DNA from: Trachythela sp. YZ-2020
Taxonomy: Eukaryota; Cnidaria; Anthozoa; Malacalcyonacea; Clavulariidae
Assembly (NCBI GenBank): GCA_016169945.1
Contig: JADLSH010000388.1
Coordinates: 3,608,501 to 3,672,500 of the forward strand
Direction of reading: 5' to 3'
Length of the DNA: 64,000 nucleotides
In this document: positions 35,244 to 47,300 of the stretch, piece after piece
How the letters are laid out: each line of letters opens with the position of its first letter
Numbering within the stretch: the stretch's first letter is position 1
Program-made: the position numbers and the translations under genes
The notes under the pieces: model-generated
Databases searched by the model: none
Seen by the model: only the letters and a program-made list of their open reading frames with translations
What the model was told of the DNA's origin: nothing

Positions 35244-35661
35244 CAGGGCCGTAGCATTCGGGGGGGGGGGGGGGGGGGGGGGCGGTAAATTGACATTCGT
35301 CGGTTAAAACGTAGAATTTGAAAACTTGCTCGGTAAATTATAAAATTTCAAACAACCACAGCCACAGGGCCGTCGGCAGTGATTTGCTCATTCAAGATTG
35401 TACTTCTTTTCATACTCTTTCTTTTTAAAAAGTTAAAAAGGGCGTTAAAAACCTTGAATTCTTAGGTTTGAAAACTTTACAATTTTGATTAAAAATCCTC
35501 TCGGGAAGCACGGAAAATGCACTTCTCATGAGGCTTCAAAAATGCAAAAATTGCGCGACGGACTAGTAACGTTGTAACATCACTTTTTTCTGCTCTGCGT
35601 CGTCGGTATATTTTCGGTGAATTTCAGCCCCCCCAATCCGAAAAAGCTTCCTACGGCCCTG
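35244..35661. mobile_element. hAT-type MITE (CAGGGCCGTAG ends) with a 23-G run
   Basis: The left end CAGGGCCGTAGCATTCGG is inverted at the right end as CTTCCTACGGCCCTG. A run of 23 G starts at 35260. An inner copy of CAGGGCCGTCGGCAG lies at 35365. No intact target duplication could be seen. A lone left end of the same type occurs at about 52163 (CAGGGCCGTCGCTAAG) in an M13 gene intron. Confidence 0.65.
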
Positions 35662-36469
35662 TATGATTTCATACTACTGCGTACCACAGGAATCGAATCC
35701 CGGTCGCAGTAGAGAAAGAGTGAAAGACATATGCATGCACAATAACAACGTCGCGTTTACGGAAATATTTAACGCACAATATGATACCACATGAAAATAT
35801 AGTATTTGATAGCACGTGATCTCTACAATTCAAGCAAGGCAAAAATTTTATCCTACCTTAATTTGTGTTTCTTTTATAGATAATATGTTTTCTTTTAAAG
35901 ATCAACGTTTCGCCTAAAGAGGCCAGCTGTTCTGAACTGAACGTGACTGGATGTTATGCCGTTATTTGTATGGAAAGATCTAATTTGACGTTTGACCACG
36001 CAATTATGTCTTATGAGTCAGTATGTATATATGCTTGCAATGTTTAAATTCAACAATTCCACATGCATCATCTGTCCATAGGCATAGGCTGTCGATTACG
36101 AAAGTCAAAATTTTCGAAATTCAACCATAAATTTACGATAATCCTATATAAGAAATAAAAATAGTCCCCTATGAGAAGATAGAAAAACGTAAAACTCTGC
36201 CAATGCGCATTTTTTATTCTCTATTTACAATTGCATGCGACAAGTAATTTTTTAATCATAATTTGTGCTTTTTAAAGACGACTCTACAGCTGGAATTACG
36301 TCAAAAGGCACAATTATATTTTCAGAAAGACAAACACTTTATCGGAAGTTTTTACTTTTTCTTTGAAAGTGAAAAAACCTAATATTACACGCGAAACCAG
36401 AACATTTGGAGTTCTAGCGGCTTTCTCGAATTAATAAGTTGTTATTTTAGCTTCCTATGCTAATGATGA

Positions 36470-37275
36470 TCGATGATGATAAACTTTATTTAACCACGCT
36501 ATTAACATTGTCAGCTAAAGCTGGTTTCCACAATGGGCGTGTAAAAACAAATAATTACAAAGTATATATATATAAATTACAAGTACAAAAGTCGAAATAG
36601 ATAAGCCAACAAAATTGCAAAGTAGCATGTATAAACCATTATTTACAAGAATGATGTGATTTTAAAGGTGATGAGTAGCAATTTTTCTTTCAAAGCTTGA
36701 TAGGATTTTAGTTTCTCATATGTGTTCAGGTATGGAGTTCCATATGGAGGCTCCATCATACGTATAATTAAAGCTCTTTTTCATACTATTCGTACGTGGG
36801 CTTTGGCAAACGTATTGTACTTGAGCTGTCACGAAGACTGTAGTTTATTAATTCATTTTTGAACGTAAACAGTTCGTTTAGACAATTTGGCCCCATGTTA
36901 TTTAATATTTTAAACATCATTTTCGCTTTGGCTTTCACTCTTTGTGTTTTGAGTGGTTCCCAGCCTAACAAATTCAACACAGTTTCTTGATCTGTGTCAT
37001 TAGGTACGCTTGCTATAACTATGCGAGCAGCTCTGTTGTGAAGCTTTTGAAGATGTAACTAAACATTCCAAACTTCACAACAGTAACTGAAATACGGATG
37101 AATTATATACACCGATATAAGTGTTTTTAGATCAACAAATTCTTTTATACGTTTGAGACCGTATATTCCTGATGATATTTTCTTAAATAATTTTATATTG
37201 TCTGTATTACTTTTCCAAGACAGATTTTCATCGACAATCACGCCTAGAGTTTTGCTTCTGGCATCGCGAAAAACT
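36470..37275 (-). pseudogene. LINE reverse transcriptase C-terminal fragment with 3' end
   Basis: Read on the minus strand, 37265-37060 encodes KTLGVIVDENLSWKSNTDNI, then KKISSGIYGLKR and HPYFSYCCEVWN, the end of the reverse-transcriptase palm and the thumb of CR1/L2/jockey-like elements. After a frame break, 37040-36780 encodes LHNRAARI, LLGWEPLKTQRVKAKAKMMF and SLRDSSSTIRLPKPTYE, the usual C-terminal region. The 3' end carries the complement of GATGATAAACTTTATTTAAC. It is 5' truncated and frameshifted, hence dead. Confidence 0.85.
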
Positions 37276-38439
37276 CAATTTAGCTTTTAAAAGCAATATA
37301 TCGTATCATAGTAAACAGAATATAAACATTGGTTATAAAAACATCTTTTCTTGAGCATTTGTATTTTGGCCACCATGTTGGATGGCAGGTGGATGCCATG
37401 TTGGATGGCAGGTGGATGCCATCCAACATATGGCCGCCAAAAACAAATGCTTAAGGAAAGACCTGTTTATTAGAATGTCCATGAATACTTTGTTATGAAT
37501 ACTTGTTATAATGACATACAAAACATGTTTAACAGCCAGCTTGATAGGTCGCTGGTCGCACGTTAAAGATTTTAAAATTTAGTCACGTGATGGTGCAAAA
37601 CCTCTATACTAAGAAACGATGAATTTCCTAGCTTGCATGAGGTTAACTTAACGTTTAACTTTAACCGGTTTCCACCTGCCAGGGGAAAGTATATGCAGGT
37701 TCTTGCTTGCCCGTTCTGGCAAGTACACTTAGATTAATTTTCCAGGAAAAAGCACCCCATTTGTCAAAGTAAATATCTCGTATGGCATAGCGTCACATTT
37801 AGATTGTGGTTTTTAATAGGTCTCACTTGACCTACGGACTGCCTTGGAATTATGGCCAGAAGTCTGAAATTCTTATTGTACCGTATATAGACATCTTTGG
37901 CGCTTATTGATCATGACCCGCAGCAATAATTTCCTTAATTAAAGACCTCATGGAGTACATTATTCGCTCTAAAGGTGGTGTACAACCAATCTCAAGGGAT
38001 TTAAAGAACAGAGATTTTCGCCATGTTGGATGACATCTGAATTGCAAACAAGAAAAATCGGCTTTGTCACGTAGTCACGGCTTTGTCTATGACGTACAAG
38101 CCCGTAGCTGAGGGGGGGGGCTGGGTTGCCCGGCTCCCCCAACCGGAAATAAAATTGAAATTGTGCCCCCCCCAAATAAAGTAATAAAGTACAAATCTAA
38201 TATTCAGCACTTTTAACCCCCCCCCCCTTCCCCCCCTCCCTCGACAACGAAATTTGTGACAAACGCCTTGATGACGTACGTGCACACCAAGAATACTGAA
38301 TAGCGGTTCGTTTCAAGTTGAGCTCATTTTAATGTCAACTGCATAAGATAAAATCTTGAAAGCGTGCTTCCAGTGCACTTAGCGATAAACGATATACTTG
38401 ACTCTTGTGGGTTTGCAGGATTAAACCACCCGAGAAATA

Positions 38440-38634
38440 CAGGGTGTCCCCAAAAAACTGACCCTTTAGAAATCACCATTTTGTTGTTAAACGCACGTGA
38501 ACCATGTTTACTCGAACTGAAATGCTATATTAGGAGCCATTCTAAAGGTCTCCTTTAGTGAGCACAGTGCTCAGGCATTCAAATTATAATAATAGGATAA
38601 TTTCTAAAGTGTCAGTTTTTTTTGGGACACCCTG
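38440..38634. mobile_element. 195-bp mariner-type MITE
   Basis: The inverted ends read CAGGGTGTCCC at the left and GGGACACCCTG at the right. The symmetry extends inward through AAAAAACTGACCCTTTAGAAAT, with one or two differences. TA flanks both sides (38438-38439 and 38635-38636), the signature of Tc1/mariner insertion. The same ends occur on a larger element at 39963. Confidence 0.85.
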
Positions 38635-39142
38635 TATAACAAGAGCTTCGACGTTTCGAGCGAAGGCACTGTTATTGATCATTGAAGGAGAAAATTATTT
38701 CATGTAGACAAAGTATTTTACTCATCAATGATAAAAAACAATGGCACTGTAAGAGCATCGCCGACTGTCGCCGATGAATGAGAACCAGGCTTTAGGTAGT
38801 TTCATCTTACCATAACTGCAAGTGGTCTGTATTTTGTGTATTGAAATATCCCTCATTAAATTAACTATCGCCGATTAGTCAATGAGTCCACAACAGAATC
38901 CAGGTTATCTAACGTACATTTCTGCATAATACCACAGAAAAATGATTATGCAAACTATATTCAATAACATTGTTATCTTGGCACTCTCGTTATACCGCAC
39001 TAATTATCTTATTACATAATTGCACCTCGACACGCCTGCTTGCTTGATAGAGTGTCAGCTCTCGAAAAGCTTGCACTGTACACAAAACGTGAACATATTT
39101 TGTACAGATTCTGTACAGTTTCTTCGCAGTATTCCTGCGAGA

Positions 39143-42100
39143 ATGGGCAGCAGTACACAGTTCGAATTACAGCAAAGCGGCTCATCCACGAGTAGTCTGG
39201 TTACCGAGACGCGTAAGGCTTCGAGAGTCCGGCTATTTCTGGGCATACTGCTTGTGATTTTCGTCGTATTAACGATCGTGTTTATCGTGCTGTATGCAAA
39301 CGAAAAGAATGATGACGATAACACTACTCTAAGGCTTGCTTGCGAGGATCCTTCGTGCGTGATAAGTGCAGGAGGTAGGCTGTGTTTATAATGTGTACTA
39401 AGTACTTTGGTGGATGCTTAATATATGACAAGCACTGATGTTGGCTAACTTCAAAAATGTTGCATGATGCATGCTATAAGAGCGAGAAGATTAAACTAAA
39501 TCTCTCAAATCTATTTGTTTGGCTCCGAGTGCAAACTGGTGAAAGGAATTGACATAATTTTCTCGTTATGATTATTTGCCATAATCATCTGATCTGCTAC
39601 ACGATGTGCTTAGTGAAATACTCCTATACTGTAGGACAACAATATGTTCTTATATATATGAACATGTTCATGGTCAAACGAGAACAAGAGTTGCATGAGA
39701 GTTGTCGGTCAAACCGCGAGCAAGAAGTCTCCTCAACTCTCATCAAAATTTGAACCAGTTTGAGTTGATGAGAGTTGGCGGTTAAACGCGAGCGAGAGTT
39801 GCAACTCACGTTGATTCTTATCAACTTTCATTCCCGTTTGACCTTTAGGTTGGTATTAATACTATACTATACTATATGCCATCGTAATGAGGGTATCTCG
39901 AAATGCCGTAAAATGCCGATTAGCTCAATTATATATATTTCACCTTTACGAGTAATAACATACAGGGTGTCCCAAAAAAATGCCCCCATCATATTTTGTG
40001 GTATTACTTTGTTAGCTTTAATTGAAGATACAAATTTTGACACTGGATTGAATAACAAACGTATCATGCCAATTCATTGGTATTTGTCTGATCAAAATAA
40101 CTAACCATTTGCCTTCTACAATCACTTAAGGTGGCGACACCAATATTGCAACTTGTCCAAATTATGGAAATTAGGTTAACCATATTTCGAAACTTTTAGA
40201 AAGGATTTTTAAAGGAAATGGCCACCTCTCTACTCTGAAACTCATAATTTGTTGTCGCTAACATCGATAATTCATTAACTGTAAAAATTAATGAAGAATC
40301 AGGCAGAAGCTGGAGCAGGGAAGGGGAAATACACTGAATTTGCTGTTTTGAGACAAAATGAATGGAAAACAGCAAATTCTGGGCATTTCCCCCACCTTAC
40401 CAGGGCTTTTGACTCCTTTTTACTAATTTTACATGAAACAAAATCTTGATGATAGGGACAACCAATAATCAGTTTTAGAGATGATAGGTATGCATTCTCT
40501 TTAAAAATCCTCCTAAAAATATTGAAATACTTTAACCAAATTTTCATAATTTGGACGGGATGCAAAATTGGTGTCGCCACCTTAAGTGATTCTAGAAGGC
40601 AAATGGTTAGTTATTTTGATCAGTCAAATATCCATGTATTGGCATGATATAATAGTTATTCCACCCAATACCTGAAATATCCATTAAAGCTAACATAGTA
40701 ATTTTACAAAATGTAGTGGGGGACATTTTTTTTGGGACACCCTGTATACTGAAATGAAAAGCACGGTTCTCAACTCCGGAATTTTGACCTATAAAAAGGC
40801 CTAAAAACTGCCCAATTTGAGTGGAGTTTTTTCCGGAAATTTAGGAGGCTCCCCCATCTGCCACATGAAAAGTGAATTCCCGCCGCTGCATGACTGTGCA
40901 AATTTATGCACGGTGAAGTTCGTCCAATGTCAGTGGTATCGTCTCGTCGAATCACTCAACCGCGGTTCAGTGTTCGCTAAGTAGAGACCCGTTTAACAAT
41001 GTAGGATGGTGGCATATTGGACTCAAATGTTGGACTGCTTTGAACGGGCCTTAAATCTTCAGTTCAAAATATACAACGCAGTCAACGCTAATGCAATATT
41101 GGGTCAATGGCTGTGCTAATAGATCTGTTTGTATTGCGAGAAAAGCGTTTAAATGCTTGAATTACTATTTGTGATTGGATTAACTTTGTGTGAAAAGCCA
41201 AAAGTAATTTAGAATAGTTCAAGTAGCAATTGTCTTTCTGATAGGTTAAGCTTAATTACATATATTAAATATGGGAAAAGTCAAAATAGGTTATTAATTT
41301 AATAATGTACACTTTATATTTTGAGTAAAATGGACAAATTTACAAAATTTACAATTTTACCCAAATGGAAGAGGTGCGAACGAAAGTAATCTCGTTCCCA
41401 GGCTCTTCCCTCTTGTGGAGGAAAGACCAGTGCTTCCACTTTCCAAAATGAATATTTCCTTTTTTTGTCCTAAATTTGATCGAAATTTCCTTCAAAAAGT
41501 ATTGAAATTTCCTTCAAAAAGTTTGGTGAAATCATGGATTATAAAAACACCATTGTGCGATGCATCGCACAAATTAACATACCATGACTTGTAGTGATTG
41601 TAGTGTGGTTTTCATGTGCGGTTGTGCGATGCATCGCACAAATTAGCATACCATGACTTACAGTGGTTGTAGTGTGGTTGTCATGTGCGGTTGTGCGATG
41701 CATCGCACAAATTAGCATACCATGACTTACAGTGATTGTAGTGTGGTTGTTATGTGCGGTAGTGCGATGCATCGTACAAATGAGCATACCATGACTTACA
41801 GTGATTGTAGTGTGGTTATCATGTGCGGTTGTGCGATGTGCGATGCATCGCACAAATTAGCATAGTCTGACTTACAGTGATTGTAGTGTGGTTGTCATGT
41901 GCGGTTGTGCGATGCATCGCGGCACAAATTAGCATACCATGACTTACAGTGATTGTAGTGTGGTTATCATGTGCGGTTGTGCGATGTGCGATGCATCGCA
42001 CAAATTAGCATAGTCTGACTTACAGTGATTGTAGTGTGGTTGTCATGTGCGGTTGTGCGATGCATCGCGGCACAAATTAGCATACCATGACTTACAGTGA

Positions 42101-44249
42101 TTGTAGTGTGGTTGTCATATGCGGTTGTGCGATGCATCGCACAAATTAGCATACCATGACTTTAGGTGACTGTGATTTATATATATACACTTTTATGGCG
42201 AGAGTTGCGCTTATTTGTCAATATTTCGAATATTCTACATTTTCCTTCGAATTTTCTTCGTTTTTCTGGAATTTCCTTCAAATTTCCTTCAAAATAGTGA
42301 ATTTCCTTAAATTTTCAATAATTTTGTCAAAATGTCCTTTCAAAAGGAAATTTCCTTCAAAGTGAAACCACTGGGAAAGACCCTGGTAGGAACTGGTCAC
42401 GTGATCTGCTAAAATCTAGCAGATTTATAATTAGAGTTATGTCATTTTGCTGGGGACGAGGTTAACAAAACTATATACCTAGTAGAGGTCAGCTACTCCT
42501 TTCCACCCCTCCCCAAAACGACACAAGTGAACGCTAATTAAAAATCTGCTAAATTTTAGCAGATCACGTGACCAGCTCCAACCAGGGTCTTTCCTCCACA
42601 AGAGGGAAGAGCCTGGGAACGAGGTTGCCCTATCACAAGGACACTCACGATATTTAATCAAGTACATAACAAATTGACATCAAATACGGAAGAAACTAAC
42701 GCAGAATAATGTTCATTGTTTTTTTCTGAAATCCCATAGTTCTCCATGCCATCCAGTCACTCATTACTTCCACCAGGAGGTTATGTTTCACCTACACACA
42801 TAAAAATCTCACATCTTGTCAACAAGATGTGTTCGCAACAGACTTGTAGCAAGCTTGTCAACAAGTTGTAACAATGTTGTCATTTTATCAAGTTGTTACA
42901 AGGTTGTCACTCACAACTTGTTAACAATTTGTTGAATTGCAGGACGATAAACAAGTTGTTGGGACAACTTGTAACAAGTCTGTTGAGTCAACAGCCTTGT
43001 AGCAAGTTGTCAACAAGCCGATGACAACTTGTCAACAAGCTGGGAACAAGCAGTGCGAACACATCCTGATAACAAGTTGTTGAAACAGCATTGGTACAAG
43101 TCTACTGCAGGTTTGTTACAACTTGTGCGTTTTTACGTGTGTAGGTTTGTTTGTGTTTGTGTGACACGTTTTTGTCTGTAAGCAGAATAACTAAAAAACC
43201 ATTAGACATTTTAATACGAAAATTGGTGGAGGTGGTTGCCATAGGCCAAAGACAAAGCCAGTAACTTTTGGTCCAAGTGATTTGTATAGGTAATAGTATG
43301 GTTTCGAGTGCAATTTGGAAAAAACATGCACGAGTGAGTTTTTCAAAGACTATCAAAATTGCACGAGTCCGAAGGACGAGTGCTATTTGAGGTCTTTGAA
43401 AAACTCACGAGTGCATGTTTTTTCAAATTGCACGAGAAATCATGCTATTACTTATTAATAATACACATGAAAAAATTTAGCACGAAGAGAATCTCTCCAA
43501 TCAGAATGCCTTTGTGAAAATCACATGAAAAAAAATGTAACAGGAAGAGTTTTTTTCTAGTCAAAAATGATTTTTGTGCAAATTAAAAAAAATATTTTAA
43601 TTTGCACTATATTTCCTTTTTTCTGCACTGTATTTCCTCAAAACTGCACTGCTCTCAGCCAATCAGAATTGAGAAATATTTTCATGTATATTATTAGGAT
43701 GAAAACTGGATGAGAAATTTGTCTAATTAGTGCATGTGGAATTTGTATATGAATACTTGACTTAATTTGCTGACGGAGGTATGCAGTCTGAGTGCCGTCT
43801 AGTTTTGATCTATTTTAGCATTTATGCAAATGACCTATTCTGTTGAGCAGATATTTTAATGCAGGGCATTTTTCCCAATGTGTACGCAATTTAACTCCAA
43901 ATTGATCTATTTCTAAGCTTCGTTAACCATTCCTGTTTGAAATCCTTTATTTTCAGACATCCTCCAAAAGCTTGACACGTCCGTGAAGCCCTGCGATGAT
44001 TTTTATCAATACAGCTGCGGGGGGTTTGTTAAGAAGAACTACATTGCCGATGATAAAGGCTCGCTGAACTCTTTCAACTTTGTTAACAATGCAGTACAAA
44101 ACCATCTCAGGGGTTGTTGGAGGACGAGGGTTTGAAGAAAAATCATTCCAAGGTAAGAATGGGAAATATCTATAGAACATTCTTCCACTCGTTTTTTTTA
44201 GCATTTCTTGGAGACACGGCTACGCGACTACGTTGTTACATGCATGGTT

Positions 44250-44301
<52 letters not shown>

Positions 44302-47300
44302 ACAGTTGTTGTTTTTGCTGATTTTGTTGTTGTTGTTGTTGTTGTTGTTGTCGCTCTTGTTGTAACTAATGCTTTTGTTGTTATTATTATTGTCCGTGGT
44401 GGTTGTTACTGCTGTTTTCTGTTGCTGTTCATGTCGTGGTCGATGTTGTTAGCTGATGTTTTTGGTTTTTATTGTTGTTGCTGCTGTTGTTGATGTTGCT
44501 TTTTTCTTGTTGCTGCTGTTGTTGTTGTTGTTGTTGTTAGTATATAATGTTGTTAGTTTATAATGTTGTTGTTCTTGCTATTGTTGCTATTGTTTTGCTG
44601 CTGCTTTTGTTGTCGTCGTCATTGCCGTCGTCGTCGTTTTAAAAACAAGTCTTATTTCTTCATTTTACAGTTCCCAAACTCGGCAGTGTCGAAAGCATTC
44701 GACTACTACAGTTCCTGTATGAACGTGACTCACATCGAGAAAGCTGAACAGATCCCTATTCGTAATTTGGTCGGGAAATATGGATCCAGTCCGATGTTGA
44801 ACAAGAACTGGACTGATTCGAATTGGAATCTCGAACGCATCCTGGGCCGATTGATGGGCGATCTTGGACTTGGAGTATTTGTGGCATTGGACGTATCTGC
44901 GTCATTGTTGAATACGTCTCATCGCTCGCTTACCGTAAGTAGAGATTTTTAAAGATATGGTACGAGTCTCCAGCTCGTAATACAAGCATACGGTCATAAA
45001 GTGTAGCTGCATGTATTCTGTAATAATGCACAACAATGGCTCATTGCGCTCAATAGAAGTTCCATCCAGTATACCAATTTTGAGATCAGTGGTAATCAGC
45101 CGCCCTTCGTTCCAATTGATTTGGAATGAATAGACCTTATCCATTATGACGTTTCTTTGCGGTGCACGACTACAACTACCAGAATGCTTCGCGAGGATCT
45201 TAATAGAAAAAGATAGCAAGTATTCGCAAAGCATTCTGGTAGTTGTAGTCCACTGTTGTAGTCACCCACCAAAAGGAACGTCATTATGCATAAGGTCATT
45301 AATTGGATAGCTGTGTAGATTGAATAAATAATGCTTCATAATATAATGGGTTTATATATTTTTCCAGGTTGGTGGTGGGGTCAGTGGTATGGGTGAAAAG
45401 TTGTCTGGTGTTGATGTGGAACAGGTGGGTGACCTTAGTTTCCAACCTCATTCCCAGGCACTTTCATCTACGCTCCTACCTCGAAGTAGTCACAAAGAGT
45501 CGCTACATACTTACGGGCAGGGGGGGGGGTACTTTCGGGGGGGCACTACTCTCGGGATTCTACGGTATGCTATAATGATGTCATTTTTTATTTTTTTCAT
45601 TGAAGCAAACACGTCGATTGCGTGGCTACATAAAGTATATGACCACGGTGTTCAAACTACTTGGAATCCGCAACGAGACAGTTTTAAAAGGCTATGTCCA
45701 CGAAATTGTGCTTTTGGAGACAACGTTTGTTGGCGTTAGTAAACTTAAGTTTAAGATACTTTATATTTTGATTTTTTAGGCGTTTGACTGTTGTGTAAAA
45801 CTACCTGAAAAATACAATAAGAATTTCGACGTTTCGAACGAATGCCCTTCGTTTGGAAGTCAGTGACGATTTTTATAATTGCTTGAATGAAACCATTATC
45901 GTTTGTTTTAATGACACCAAAAATAGGTCATTATTATTGGATAATTTATTGAATTAATTACAAAACGAAGCCATACATGCATAATTAAGATGTAAATCAT
46001 GCCGTTCAATGGAACAAAGCGTACAGTAAGTACAACAATCCACGGCTGGGCCGTGCAATGAAACGTTCCATTGCAGTAGTGCATCTGTGCATGGTCAGTT
46101 ATCATGGTATAATATCTTTAGTCATCCTCAGAACTGATTCATGATGAATTCCTGAAGATGACTAAATTAAAGATTAGTCAAAGTTTTCGGAGTTTCCATT
46201 GTTTTACCGTAAAATGACCGTACTTGTGGAATTTAAAATGCCTGTAAATAATACCCCTGTTAAATGCCTTGTCGAAATCCTGAACCGATCTATTATTTTG
46301 TTTCCAGAAGAAAGGCAATCTTCATGAAACAGCGGCCGTGGAAGGGTATGATAAAGCTATACAAGAAATGACCCTGGCTGAATTGAATAATTACACCGAG
46401 TACAAGGTTAGTATTGTATTCTATATTTTGGGGATCTCGCTCGATAGAAAAGCATATTGAAGGGGTTTAATTTTATTGTTATATTAGGGAAGCACGGGTG
46501 GCAGATGCGGTTAGTCTCTTACCTCTGAGTTAAGCCGGCTATACAGCAGGTCGAGGGCAAGGATTTACTCAGGTTGGGTAACGCCAGCGTCCTTGATAAA
46601 CTCATGTAAGTTGAGATTGCTTGGTGTTCTCCTGTGCTTCGAGGGTTTTTCTCCGGGTACTCCGGTTTTCCTCCCAAGCTAAAAAACAAAAAAAACAAAC
46701 CCAAAAAACTAAACCTTAGGGATTAACCTTGACTAACTAACTAACCCTCGGAACCTTTGTCAATTGGGTTGCAAAACCTGTTAAGGATTTCCGTCAGAGT
46801 GGTAAACACAACAAACAAATATTGTAGATGGGAATTCGAGCAAAAATATGTACATATTTTAGACATAAAAATACCCTTCTACAAGGTTGGCATTATCATG
46901 GTGGAAAACTATATTTAAACAACTTTTTCAAGTTCTCATGAAGAGCTCTTTTAGTGCGAAAACTCCAATGATGTTATAGCGTAATGTGTCTTTGTCCCAT
47001 TACAACTGTTCTGACTACAACTACTACTACTTATATCTTTTTATAAACTACTTATATTTTTTATAAACTATTTAGTTTAACTGGACGACCTACATCAACG
47101 AAGCACTGAGTGTCGCAGGAAAATCAGTTGGTGAAGATCAGAAATTGATGGTTGCTTTGCCAAAAAATATTAAAATGATTATCGATCTCAAGAATAGCGT
47201 TTCTAAACGGTACAGACGTAACAATATTGATCATTCTTTTGTCAAAATGTTGAAATATCCTATCTTAAACTAAACTATTAACTTTATAATTATTATGCCC

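Larger units (their letters stand above)
34031..39142. other. Spacer between the divergent receptor-like and M13 peptidase genes
   Basis: Both genes read outward from this 5.1-kb stretch, so it should hold both promoters. It contains a hAT-type MITE (35244-35661), a LINE fragment on the minus strand (36470-37275), direct repeats of GTTGGATGGCAGGTGGATGCC (37376-37415), a C-rich tract near 38215-38240 and a mariner-type MITE (38440-38634). No further coding region was recognised. The many short open stretches have no domain or splice support. Confidence 0.6.

Noticed and set aside
34845..35254. Short open frames in the divergent spacer
   Set aside because: No homology recognised, no splice signals in phase, and they overlap the left end of a MITE.
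41555..42152. CRISPR-like regular repeats
   Set aside because: Units are contiguous 69-bp tandem copies without unique spacers, inside an animal gene intron.
44100..44125. A tiny intron instead of a frameshift in the peptidase exon 2
   Set aside because: No GT...AG pair of plausible length exists here that would restore the frame; one missing base explains all downstream phases.
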